DNA from: HO2-45-28 sp964574495
GTDB lineage: Bacteria > Patescibacteriota > Minisyncoccia > HO2-45-28
Length of the DNA: 7,892 nt
Reading direction: 5' to 3'
Assembly (NCBI GenBank): GCA_964574495.1
Contig: CAZNNT010000030.1
Span: 1-7,892, forward strand
This document shows, in pieces, positions 1 to 7,144 of the stretch; the first letter of the stretch is position 1; each line of letters begins with the position of its first letter. The position numbers and the translations under genes were made by a program. The notes under the pieces are model-generated. The model saw only the letters and a list, made by a program, of their open reading frames with translations. It searched no databases and was not told the origin of the DNA.

Positions 1-62
1 AAGAACAGCCGGTCGAAGAAAGTAAATGCCGAGACGCTAAAAACCGCCAAATGTGTGTGCCT

Positions 63-101
63 AAAACACATTTTGTCTGACCAGACAAAACATATTGTTT
101 T
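63..101. terminator. Inverted repeat after lysS, possible bidirectional terminator
   Basis: TTTTGTCTG (71-79) and CAGACAAAA (82-90) are exact reverse complements separated by two bases, so the real fold is an 8-bp stem with a 4-base loop. The flanks AAAACA (63-68) and TGTTTT (96-101) can extend the pairing with small internal loops; the outer flank touches the lysS stop codon (102-100). On the minus strand the stem is followed by TGTGTTTTAGG, a poor T-tail, and the plus strand has CATATTGTTTTATT. It may therefore be a weak terminator for either direction. A second, overlapping 8-bp stem, AAATGTGT (49-56) with ACACATTT (66-73), would compete with it. The remaining bases 1-48 hold nothing I can assign. 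Confidence 0.45.
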
Positions 102-1560
102 ATTCCGGACGCAGTGTGGGAAAAAGGATGACTTCGCGGATATTGGCGGTATTAGTCAAAAGCATAACTAAACGGTCAATGCCCATGCCCAAACCTGCCG
201 CCGGAGGCATGCCGTATTCCATTGCTTCAAGATATTCTTCGTCCATTCGGCTTGCTTCCTGGTCGCCTGCCTTGCGCATTTCTTCCTGCGCTTCAAAACG
301 CCGGCGCTGTTCGGAAGGATTATTTAATTCTGAAAATCCTTTAATCAACTCCAGACCTCCCGCGATAAGCTGATACATATCCGCCATTCCCGGATACTCG
401 CCTGATTCTTTGGCCAAAGGCAAAATTTCCAGAGGATAATAAAGCACGAATGTCGGCTGTATTATTTTGGGGCGGCAAATCTTTTTAAAAATTTTATCGG
501 CAATCTTGGCCTTGGTCTCGCCGCCGTCTATTTCTATGCCGAATTGTTTGGCCTTTAGGCCCAGCTCTTCGTCGGACATTTTGCGATAATTATTTATCAG
601 GGCAAAACGGCCCAAAGCGTCTTCAAAAGTCATGGAGATAAACTTTTTTCCGAAATTTATTTCGCTCCCCTGGTATTTAATGACTGGGGATTTATTTACG
701 ATTTTAACCAAATGCTTCAGGAGTTTTTCAATAAAACTCCGATGATTTTCGGCGTCTGAAAACGCTTCGTAAAGTTCAAGCATGGTAAATTCCGGATTAT
801 GGGTGTAATCAATTCCTTCATTTCTGAAATTGCGTCCCAACTCATATATTTTTTCCAGTCCCCCGACAAGCAGCCGTTTCAAATAAAGTTCCGGAGCTAT
901 GCGCAAATAAAAATCGGAGTCCAGCGCGTTATGGCGGGTTTTAAACGGTTTAGCCGCCGCTCCTCCGGCTAGCGGGTGCAAAAGAGGCGTTTCAACTTCT
1001 TGAAATCCCGACTTGTCCAAAAAACGCCTGGTCTCCGAAATTATACGGGAGCGGCGAATAAAAATTTCCCTTACTTCCGGATTGGACAAAAGGTCAAGAT
1101 AACGCCTGCGGTACCTTTCCTCAATATCCCGCAAGCCGTGCCATTTTTCCGGAAGCGGCCTTAAACTTTTAGCCAGAATCTCGAAATGCGAAACCAAAAG
1201 GGTTTTTTCCTTTTTTTTGGTCAAAAAAAGTTTGCCTTTGAACTCAAAAAAATCCCCTATGTCAGCCGATTCAAGAAAACGGGCGTAATCGGAACCAAGA
1301 AGGTCCTCTTTCAAATAGACCTGAAATTTTTCTTCTCCGTCAAAAAGGTCGCAAAAAAGGGACCCGCCGTGTTCACGCAAAGCCACAATCCGTCCTTTTA
1401 AAGTGAGATTTTTTTTCTTTTTAAGAGAATTAAATTCGCTTTTTACCCGGCCCAAATCAAAATAACCCTCGCTTCGGGCGGGGTACGGATCAATACCGGC
1501 CTCGCGAAGTTTAGCCAGTTTACTAAGCCGCGCTGATCTGATATCTTCCAGACCGCTCAT
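100..1560 (-). CDS. lysS: Lysyl-tRNA synthetase, class II
   Basis: LysRS attaches lysine to tRNA-Lys in the cytoplasm. The 486-residue product is about full length for class II LysRS (490-505). An N-terminal helix (1-22) and OB-fold anticodon-binding domain (about 50-135, from LTLKGRIVALREHGG) precede the catalytic core. Motif 1 lies around 180-197 (FLDKSGFQEVETPLLHPL). The LysRS-specific GGAAAKPFKTRHNALD (199-214) and YLRIAPELYLKRLLVGG (218-234) follow. Motif 2 is FRNEGIDYTHNPEFTMLE (245-262) and motif 3 is GLGMGIDRLVMLL (456-468) with R463. The end, NIREVILFPTLRPE, is the standard LysRS terminus. Motif 2 reads GIDYTHNPEF where most bacterial enzymes have GISTRHNPEF, so a normally basic residue is Thr here. 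The start is two bases after the greA stop and no Shine-Dalgarno is visible. The TAA is at 102-100, just before a perfect inverted repeat. Confidence 0.97.
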   Translation of the reverse strand: MSGLEDIRSARLSKLAKLREAGIDPYPARSEGYFDLGRVKSEFNSLKKKKNLTLKGRIVALREHGGSLFCDLFDGEEKFQVYLKEDLLGSDYARFLESADIGDFFEFKGKLFLTKKKEKTLLVSHFEILAKSLRPLPEKWHGLRDIEERYRRRYLDLLSNPEVREIFIRRSRIISETRRFLDKSGFQEVETPLLHPLAGGAAAKPFKTRHNALDSDFYLRIAPELYLKRLLVGGLEKIYELGRNFRNEGIDYTHNPEFTMLELYEAFSDAENHRSFIEKLLKHLVKIVNKSPVIKYQGSEINFGKKFISMTFEDALGRFALINNYRKMSDEELGLKAKQFGIEIDGGETKAKIADKIFKKICRPKIIQPTFVLYYPLEILPLAKESGEYPGMADMYQLIAGGLELIKGFSELNNPSEQRRRFEAQEEMRKAGDQEASRMDEEYLEAMEYGMPPAAGLGMGIDRLVMLLTNTANIREVILFPTLRPE

Positions 1561-1562
1561 CT

Positions 1563-2042
1563 TTATATTATATCAAGAATTTTGTATTTTATCTCGCCTC
1601 TGGGAGCCAGCACCTTAATCTCATCCCCCTTTTTCCTGCCCAAAAGAGCCCGTCCCAGGGGCGATTCGTGCGATATTTTGGATTGAAGAGGGTTGGCTTC
1701 CTCGGAACCGACGAGAAGGTATTTAAACGGCCCGGCCTCGGAATTTATTTTAGCAACAAGAACCGTGCATCCGACGGACACATCGCTTTTATCTTTTGCT
1801 TCGGTCATCAAAACGCTGCGGCCCAGCAAATCTTCTATTTCGGCGATCCGGCTTTCATTGGCCAATTGCGCTTCTTTGGCTTCATGATACTCTGAATTTT
1901 CAGAAAGATCTCCCAGGCCCTTGGCGTATTCCAAACGAGCGGCTATTTCTTTACGCTTGGCCGTCTTTAAATTTTCCAATTCCAATTTAAGGCGTTCAAA
2001 CCCTTCCTGGCTCAAATATTCGGTGTTTTGCAATTTATCCAT
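1563..2042 (-). CDS. greA: Transcription elongation factor GreA
   Basis: GreA enters the secondary channel of backtracked RNA polymerase and triggers cleavage of the 3' end of the RNA so that elongation resumes. The 159-residue product matches the usual 158 or so. The N-terminal coiled-coil hairpin spans about 8-78 (LSQEGFERLKLELENLK and onward). Its tip GDLSENSEYHEAKEAQ carries the two catalytic acidic residues at D45 and E48 (D41/E44 in E. coli). The C-terminal FKBP-like domain (about 83-159) includes HESPLGRALLGRKKGDEI and ends KYKILDII. I chose the ATG at 2042. The frame is open further upstream to a TTG at 2088-2090, but that adds 16 atypical residues and falls at or before the predicted transcription start near 2086. 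No Shine-Dalgarno is evident. The TAA stop is two bases before the lysS ATG, so the two genes are probably translationally coupled. Confidence 0.95.
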   Translation of the reverse strand: MDKLQNTEYLSQEGFERLKLELENLKTAKRKEIAARLEYAKGLGDLSENSEYHEAKEAQLANESRIAEIEDLLGRSVLMTEAKDKSDVSVGCTVLVAKINSEAGPFKYLLVGSEEANPLQSKISHESPLGRALLGRKKGDEIKVLAPRGEIKYKILDII

Positions 2043-2092
2043 TTTATTTCTTTTATTTTTAGCCCGATTTATTTTGTTCAGGCAATCCAAAG

Positions 2093-2121
2093 ATTCTACT
2101 CCAAAATAAGAACAAAGTCAA
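2093..2121 (-). promoter_or_regulatory. Sigma70-type promoter of greA-lysS
   Basis: Reading the minus strand, TTGACT (2121-2116; 5 of 6 consensus) is followed after exactly 17 bases by TAGAAT (2098-2093; 5 of 6). It lies just downstream of the mrdA stop. Transcription should start near 2086, giving a leader of about 44 bases before the greA ATG at 2042. This makes greA-lysS a separate unit from the cell-wall operon, apart from any read-through. Confidence 0.7.
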
Positions 2122-2148
2122 TTGCTTCTTATCCACACGCTCTCGCTT

Positions 2149-3840
2149 CTAAAGGCCCAGAAATTCCGTATGGCGCCCGATAAGCCACAGGATGAATTCG
2201 CGAGCGACAAAAACGCCTCCGACCGTATTGTGGGAGTTCCCCGCTTCCAGGACGATGGCCAGCGCTATCTTCGGTTTTTCATAAGGCATAAAACCGATAA
2301 ACCACGAGTTAACTTTATTTTTTTCCTGGCCGAGCTCAGCAGTTCCGGTTTTTCCCGCTAAATCCACTCCGAGTCCGGAAAGAGCTGACGCCGTGCCGTA
2401 AAGGGCGGCTTGGCGCATGCCGTCTCTGACCGCGTTAAACGCTTCTTCGGGAATATCTATTTTTCTTTCCGGCTCCAAATCAGCTTCTTGAACCTCCCCG
2501 CTTTCAGACAAAACGGCTTTAACCAGATGCGTATCGGCAATGCGACCCGCGCCAGCCATGGCGGACGCGACCTCGGCCATTTGCAAAGGAGTAACCTGAA
2601 TAAATCCCTGCCCGATACTTAAATTGTAAGTATCGCCTATGCGCCAGACGGGATCCGAAGGGTCGTTTTTTTCTTTCCATTCCGGCGTAGGCAGAAATCC
2701 GGTTGATTCCGGAAGTTCTACGCCCGCGCTTTTTCCAAGCCCCAAACGTCCGGCATAGTCAATTATTCTCCTTACGCCCAATCCTTCTTGGTCGCCAAAT
2801 CCTCCTCCGACCGTGTAGAAATAAACATTTGACGAAACGGCCAAAGCCCGGCGCAAATCAACCCAGCCATGGGCCTTCCAATCGTAAAAAATACTTGATT
2901 CGCCGGGGTAATAAGGATTGGGTATTGAAATACTGCCTGTGCTCAAAATCTGGCGGGCGGGATCAATTATTTTTTCCGCCAAAGCTCCCAGCGCCACTAT
3001 GGGTTTAAAAACAGACCCGGGAGCGTAAAGACCCTCAAAAGCCCTGAAAAAAAACGGCTGCGAGTCGCTTTTTAAATAAGAAGAAATTATATCCGAGGAA
3101 GTGTTTTGGGATAGGACTTCGGATTTGAATTCTGGAAAACTGGTGGCCGACAAAATCTCGCCCGTTACGACATCCAAAACCACGGCCGACGCGGCCCGGA
3201 AACCTCTTTCTAAAACCACTCTTTGCAAAATGGAAAAGAGTTCCGTCTGCATATCCGCGTCAATGGTCAAAATAACGCTTTGGCCGTTTTTCGGCTCCAG
3301 CTCAACGCTTTGGGATAAAACTTCGCCGCTGGCGCTCTCCTCAATAAGGCGGGCTCCGTCTTGGCCGCGCAAAATCCCGTCGTAAGCCGCTTCAATGCCG
3401 GCACGGCCGATTTTTGCTTTTGGGTCCATACCTTCAAAAAGCGTTTCCGGATAGCCGATATACCCCAAGACATGCGCGAGCCCGCTCTTTTTCCAATAAG
3501 CTCTTCCGTCGGAAGAATTCCAAACAACCTCTTTCATATATCTGTCGTAAATCAAACCCCTTTCAGCCGGAATCCTTATCCTTGAAAGCGTGTTATTTTC
3601 GGCTCTAGCCAAATACGAATCGTGATTGATTATCTGCAAATTGGCCAGTTGCGCGAAAGCGGCCGCCGCCATGAGCAAAAAAATAATAAAAATGGCGTAA
3701 GGAATTTTTCTGGAAAGAGGCGCCTCTATCCTGCCTTCAAAAAGCTCGCGCTCAAAACCCGGGGAATTCGCGGAATCCAAAAAAATCTCATCCGGCTCTA
3801 TGACTTTTTGCGCCAAATTTTTTTTCTTGCCCCATCGCAT
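2149..3840 (-). CDS. mrdA: Penicillin-binding protein 2 (class B transpeptidase), compact
   Basis: PBP2 is the D,D-transpeptidase that cross-links peptidoglycan during elongation, normally with RodA and MreC. The 563-residue product starts with a charged cytoplasmic tail (1-44) and one membrane helix (about 47-65). Next is the pedestal motif PAERGLIYDR (91-100), HVLGYIGYP (123-131) and GRAGIEAAYDGILRGQDG (145-162). The transpeptidase domain carries SVFK at 276-279 (nucleophile S276), SSN at 336-338 and KTGT at 497-500. FYDWKAHGWVDLRRALAVSS around the SxN motif is the PBP2 pattern and not that of FtsI/PBP3. Only about 22 residues separate the RGLIYDR motif from HVLGY, where E. coli PBP2 has roughly 85-90. 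The head/anchor part of the pedestal is therefore missing, which explains much of the difference from about 630 residues. ATG at 3840 lies 10 bases after mraY with no clear Shine-Dalgarno. No rodA or mreBCD is visible. Confidence 0.92.
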   Translation of the reverse strand: MRWGKKKNLAQKVIEPDEIFLDSANSPGFERELFEGRIEAPLSRKIPYAIFIIFLLMAAAAFAQLANLQIINHDSYLARAENNTLSRIRIPAERGLIYDRYMKEVVWNSSDGRAYWKKSGLAHVLGYIGYPETLFEGMDPKAKIGRAGIEAAYDGILRGQDGARLIEESASGEVLSQSVELEPKNGQSVILTIDADMQTELFSILQRVVLERGFRAASAVVLDVVTGEILSATSFPEFKSEVLSQNTSSDIISSYLKSDSQPFFFRAFEGLYAPGSVFKPIVALGALAEKIIDPARQILSTGSISIPNPYYPGESSIFYDWKAHGWVDLRRALAVSSNVYFYTVGGGFGDQEGLGVRRIIDYAGRLGLGKSAGVELPESTGFLPTPEWKEKNDPSDPVWRIGDTYNLSIGQGFIQVTPLQMAEVASAMAGAGRIADTHLVKAVLSESGEVQEADLEPERKIDIPEEAFNAVRDGMRQAALYGTASALSGLGVDLAGKTGTAELGQEKNKVNSWFIGFMPYEKPKIALAIVLEAGNSHNTVGGVFVAREFILWLIGRHTEFLGL

Positions 3841-3850
3841 GCCGATTTTT

Positions 3851-4909
3851 TCAGCGCCCCATGAGCGCCACGACCATTCCTATTATTGAAAATACTATGG
3901 CTATCACCCAGAAACGCATGGTGACTTGGTGCGCCGGCCAGCCCAAGGCCTCCAGATAATGATGGAAGGGAGCGACTTTAAAAATCTTACGCCCGAAAAA
4001 TTTCTTTGATAAAAGCTGAATGGAGCTTGAGGCCGAAGCCAGAACGAGCGGCAAAGCAATGATGGGCAGCACCAAAACCGAATCAGTTAAAAACGCGAGC
4101 ACCGTAAGCACGGTGGTTAACCCCATGATGCCCGATTCGCCCATGTAAAAGCGCGCCGGCGGAATGTTATACCATAAAAAAGCAAGCAAAGCCCCGATGA
4201 TTACCCCGGAGAAAGTGGCAAGATCAATCTGGTTTTGAAAAAAAGCGATGCCGGCGTAAGCGGAAAACGCGGCGGCAAACACCCCGCCGGCAAGGCCGTC
4301 TAAACCGTCAATGACGCCTCCGGAAAAAGTGGCCAGCATAACCAAAATAAAAAAGATGGGGTAAAGTATGCCTAGCGACAAATCGCCAAAAAACGGCACG
4401 AAAACCGTATCCATGCCCAGTTTTGAATAAAACCACCAGGCCCCGATCGCGGCGATTAAAATTATCATAGCCAGACGCCTTGAATATCTCATTCCGCCCG
4501 CTATATATCGGCCCTTCCCGAAGATTTGCAGAAGGTCATCGGCCAATCCGACCAAAGCCGCGGAAACCAAAGTAAAAAGCGGCAGCCATGTCTGGGTGCG
4601 GCTTAAAAAATTTAATTTGAATAAAACGAAATTTGACGGAAAAATAAGTCCGGCTATGCTTATCAAAAAAATAATCGCGAGCGGCACCAGCCACACTATC
4701 AAACCGCCGAGACGCGGCACGCCTGTTTCGCGATCCTTGTGAAGTTCGCTGAAAATGGGAGTCGGATAACCGTCCGGAGCGAAACGCCGCGCTTCTTTGC
4801 GCCACATTTTGTATTTATAAAGATAACGCGCGAGGATGGGCGCTATTATCATTCCGACGAAAAAAGAAAATATTGAGAGTCCGAAGACCTTAAAAACATT
4901 AAGAATCAT
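3851..4909 (-). CDS. mraY: Phospho-N-acetylmuramoyl-pentapeptide-transferase (MraY), divergent
   Basis: MraY moves phospho-MurNAc-pentapeptide from UDP to undecaprenyl phosphate, making lipid I at the inner membrane. The 352-residue product is very hydrophobic, with about ten likely membrane helices, and matches the family in length (320-360). Visible motifs in order are TGVPRLGG (62-69; usual GTPTMGG), the Mg-binding pair D124-D125 in GLADDLLQIFGKGR, GVIDGLDGLAGG (198-209; usual NLTDGLDGLA), NIPPARFYMGESG (248-260; usual MGDTGS) and APFHHYLEALGW (313-324; usual APIHHHFE..GW). The APFHH..E..GW motif and the family-specific DGLDGLA point to MraY rather than WecA/TagO. Three usually conserved positions are changed: N to G198, D to E258 and the third H of HHH to Y318. 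The start overlaps the dacA stop (ATGA 4909-4906). mrdA follows 10 bases after the TGA. MraY normally sits in the dcw cluster with mur genes, so this placement is unusual. Confidence 0.9.
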   Translation of the reverse strand: MILNVFKVFGLSIFSFFVGMIIAPILARYLYKYKMWRKEARRFAPDGYPTPIFSELHKDRETGVPRLGGLIVWLVPLAIIFLISIAGLIFPSNFVLFKLNFLSRTQTWLPLFTLVSAALVGLADDLLQIFGKGRYIAGGMRYSRRLAMIILIAAIGAWWFYSKLGMDTVFVPFFGDLSLGILYPIFFILVMLATFSGGVIDGLDGLAGGVFAAAFSAYAGIAFFQNQIDLATFSGVIIGALLAFLWYNIPPARFYMGESGIMGLTTVLTVLAFLTDSVLVLPIIALPLVLASASSSIQLLSKKFFGRKIFKVAPFHHYLEALGWPAHQVTMRFWVIAIVFSIIGMVVALMGR

Positions 4910-5844
4910 AATTTTTCAACATACTTTAAAGCTGCTTCATAAAGTTTTAAAGCGTCTGAAAATCGTCCCTCGTAAGAAGAACCCAAAACAACAGCTATAA
5001 ATTGGCGTTCCATGCCGATTCCGAAAGACATAACGATATTGCCTCTAGCCAGATCGGTATAGCCGGTTTTGACGCCGGACAATCCCGGAATGCCCATGGC
5101 CGCTTTGGCGGTTGATTCAAAAATATGCTTTCGGCCCTGCGAAGAATAAACGGTAATTTGCGGCTTGGCCGTGGCCAAAATAATTTGAGGCCTGTTTTTT
5201 ATGAGCCAGGAAAAAAGATCGGCCACCTCCGACGCGCTGCTGTAGGCGCCGGCCAAATGGCTATCCGCGTCAAGCCCCGCCGGGTTTAAAAAATAGGTCT
5301 TCTGAAAACCCAGCCGGCTGACAAAAAGATTCATTTCGTTTACAAACCATGAAGGGTCGTTTGAGTCGGCGTATTTTTTAAGCCAATCGGCCAAAGCGTA
5401 AGCGGCGTCGTTAGAGGATTTAACAAGCATTACTCTGACCAAATCTTCTGCCGCAAACGACTCGCCGACCAAAAAACCGTCATCGCCTTCTTGGCTTACC
5501 GCCTCCGCCGTTAAAGGAATTTGAGGCCAATCATCTTTAAAAAAGTCCTCTTTGCGCTCGTAAAAAACGGCGGCGGTAACCAATTTGGTTAAACTGGCCA
5601 AAGGCCATTCAAGGTTTTCGTTCTTTTTGAAAATAAGTTCGCCTTTGGACAAATCCAGAAGAACGGCGGCCTGGGCTTGGAGTTCCAAATTTTTAAAAGG
5701 GTCGTCGGGGGCCTCATCGCGTTCGGTGGCGGCGGGAGCCGCGAAAAAGAAAAAATCCGACTCGGAAAAATTCTTGCTTTTGGGCCAGGAAACGCCGACG
5801 CTCATAAGCAAGACGAGAGCCGCGAAAAAAATCAAGTATCTCAT
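4906..5844 (-). CDS. D-alanyl-D-alanine carboxypeptidase (DacA/PBP5-like, S11 family), short form
   Basis: This serine D,D-carboxypeptidase should remove the terminal D-Ala from peptidoglycan pentapeptides outside the cytoplasmic membrane, limiting cross-linking. All three penicillin-binding motifs are present: SLTK at 84-87 (nucleophile S84, K87), SSN at 143-145 and KTG at 259-261. The segments VKSSNDAAYALA and LSGVKTGYTDLARGN are typical of S11 peptidases. The N-terminus has a hydrophobic stretch at 4-18, a signal peptide or a single anchor, with no clean AxA cleavage site. At 312 residues it is shorter than E. coli PBP5 (about 400). It stops soon after the catalytic domain and lacks the C-terminal beta domain and amphipathic membrane helix, so the N-terminal segment may be what holds it at the membrane. 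It overlaps scpB and mraY by ATGA on either side. No dac paralogue is assigned, hence no gene symbol. Confidence 0.9.
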   Translation of the reverse strand: MRYLIFFAALVLLMSVGVSWPKSKNFSESDFFFFAAPAATERDEAPDDPFKNLELQAQAAVLLDLSKGELIFKKNENLEWPLASLTKLVTAAVFYERKEDFFKDDWPQIPLTAEAVSQEGDDGFLVGESFAAEDLVRVMLVKSSNDAAYALADWLKKYADSNDPSWFVNEMNLFVSRLGFQKTYFLNPAGLDADSHLAGAYSSASEVADLFSWLIKNRPQIILATAKPQITVYSSQGRKHIFESTAKAAMGIPGLSGVKTGYTDLARGNIVMSFGIGMERQFIAVVLGSSYEGRFSDALKLYEAALKYVEKL

Positions 5845-6386
5845 AAATTCTCTTTTTTCATAGTAGTTAGAAACTGTTTGAATTTGTCGGCGGACTCGGC
5901 ATATTGCGGCAAATCCTCTATTCTGGAAATGCCCAGAAATTTAAGAAAATCAATCGAGGCCTGATAAATATAAGTCCGGGCGTCTTTTGGGTTGGTTTTT
6001 CTTTCTATTAAACCTCTGATTAAAAGCCCTCTTAAAGTATACGAAGAATTAACGCCGCGGATGTAGTCAATTTCTGATTTCATAATGGGACTGCGATAAG
6101 AAATGACTGCCAGCGTTTCGGCCGCCGCCGAACTGATTTCCCGAGATATTTCTTCTTTAATCAATCCTTCCGCGTCTTTAGCCATAGCCGGACGCGTAGC
6201 CAATTGCACAAAGTCGCCGCTCCAGACCAAAGTTAAAGCGGTACCAATAAGTTTTTGGTCCAATTCCTCGGCGGCTTCGCGGATTTTGGTCTTATCTGAA
6301 CCCAAAAGTTTGGCCAATTTTTCAACGGCAACCGGCTCTCCCCTGATAAAAAGTATGGTTTCTATTCTTTTGGCTAAATTTTCCAT
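5841..6386 (-). CDS. scpB: Segregation and condensation protein B
   Basis: ScpB is a dimeric winged-helix protein that binds ScpA and stabilises the SMC-ScpAB condensin ring. The 181-residue product has the two expected winged-helix domains. The first covers about residues 1-75 and opens with LAKRIETILFIRGEPV. The second (about 85-160) contains the family signature ETLAVISYRSPIMKSEIDYI (90-109) and RGVNSSYTLRGLLIRGLIE (110-128), close to the usual 'ETLAIIAY.QPITR.EIE.IRGV.S...L..L..RGLI'. Length is typical (170-200). The start is 4 bases after the scpA stop, and its own TGA overlaps the dacA start as ATGA (5844-5841), so translation is probably coupled in both directions. No Shine-Dalgarno is obvious. 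Confidence 0.95.
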   Translation of the reverse strand: MENLAKRIETILFIRGEPVAVEKLAKLLGSDKTKIREAAEELDQKLIGTALTLVWSGDFVQLATRPAMAKDAEGLIKEEISREISSAAAETLAVISYRSPIMKSEIDYIRGVNSSYTLRGLLIRGLIERKTNPKDARTYIYQASIDFLKFLGISRIEDLPQYAESADKFKQFLTTMKKENL

Positions 6387-6390
6387 AAAT

Positions 6391-7095
6391 CTAAGAAGCG
6401 GCCCTTTTTAATTCCACCTCGCCAAAAAGACCTTTTTGCTCAATCTCAAAAAATCCCTGCTTAATGAGTTCCAGAAGCGCGAGAAATCCCACTATCAGCT
6501 CCAATTTGTCTTTGGCCGAAATAACTTTTTCCAGAGAGCCGGACAGGCGGTCTTGAATACGGTTTATAATTTCCCTGGATTTCTGTTCAATAGTAATAAC
6601 TTTAGCCAAAGTGCGCCGAGGAAGCAAATCGGGCTTCGGAAATGTCGCTATTATAGCTGAGACCAATTTATATAAAATCGCGGTGTTAATTTTTACCGGA
6701 GGCAAAAAGCCGAACTGAAAACCGATAAAGGCCTCCCGCGAAAAAAGCGGCGTATTTCTAAAGCCGTATTCTTTAATTTGCGTGGCTAAAGACCTGAAAA
6801 TTTTTAGCATTTTCAGCCGGCTCTCCAGTTCTTCAATTGATTCTTCTTCTTCGGCGGTAAGTTCAAAAACAGGAATAAGCGTGCGGGATTTTATCAGCAT
6901 CAAAGTGGCGCCAACCGCCAGAAACGCCGCGGCCTCCGAACGCGAAATGTTTTTGGGTGTCTTTAAATAAACCAGATATTCTTCGCAGATTTGAGATAAA
7001 GAGAGCTCGTTTATGGAAAGTTTCTTTTCTTCAATTAAATTCAGAAGGACGTCAAAAGGCCCCTCAAATTTCTCGGTTTTTACTTTGTACGCCAT
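6391..7095 (-). CDS. scpA: Segregation and condensation protein A (kleisin subunit of the SMC complex)
   Basis: ScpA is the kleisin that bridges the heads of the SMC ATPase dimer and, with ScpB, forms bacterial condensin for compacting and segregating the chromosome. The 234-residue product has the family landmarks in order. Residues 8-21 read EKFEGPFDVLLNLIEE (classical 'F.GPLDLLL.LI'). Residues 27-44 form the helix that binds the SMC neck. Residues 54-75 hold AAAFLAVGATLMLIKSRTLIP. A very acidic stretch follows at 81-92, and the C-terminal winged helix (about 196-230) reads VGFLALLELIKQGFFEIEQ then LFGEVEL. Length is near the usual 230-260. The ATG at 7095 gives the expected N-terminus and no Shine-Dalgarno is visible. 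scpB starts 4 bases after the TAG stop. No smc gene lies in the window. Confidence 0.95.
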   Translation of the reverse strand: MAYKVKTEKFEGPFDVLLNLIEEKKLSINELSLSQICEEYLVYLKTPKNISRSEAAAFLAVGATLMLIKSRTLIPVFELTAEEEESIEELESRLKMLKIFRSLATQIKEYGFRNTPLFSREAFIGFQFGFLPPVKINTAILYKLVSAIIATFPKPDLLPRRTLAKVITIEQKSREIINRIQDRLSGSLEKVISAKDKLELIVGFLALLELIKQGFFEIEQKGLFGEVELKRAAS

Positions 7096-7114
7096 TAAAA
7101 AACTTTATCATATT

Positions 7115-7144
7115 TTTATACGCGAGAAAAGGAAAATTTGACAT
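7115..7144 (-). promoter_or_regulatory. Possible promoter of the scpA-mrdA operon
   Basis: On the minus strand ATGTCA (7144-7139; 4 of 6 matches to TTGACA) is followed after 18 bases by TATAAA (7120-7115; 5 of 6 matches to TATAAT). Transcription would start near 7108, giving a leader of only about a dozen bases before the scpA ATG at 7095. That agrees with the lack of a Shine-Dalgarno there. The -35 is weak and other A/T-rich hexamers nearby could serve, so this is tentative. It is back to back with the plus-strand promoter at 7229. Confidence 0.35.

Noticed and set aside
1..80. Possible 3' end of a plus-strand gene from beyond the left edge (frames with stops at 23-25 and at 78-80)
   Set aside because: The fragments are at most about 25 codons, show no recognisable motif, and more than one frame is open, so none can be called.
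2043..2090. N-terminal extension of GreA from a TTG start
   Set aside because: It adds 16 lysine/asparagine-rich residues not typical of GreA and begins upstream of the predicted transcription start.
3267..3527. A minus-strand 86-aa open frame inside mrdA in another frame, considered as a sign of a frameshift in the PBP2 pedestal
   Set aside because: The main frame is continuous with motifs on both sides, and the alternative translation shows no pedestal-like sequence, only out-of-frame shadow.
7138..7143. A plus-strand TTGACA as a further promoter of the small gene
   Set aside because: No acceptable -10 box lies 16-19 bases downstream; the box at 7229-7234 is correctly spaced and nearer the gene.
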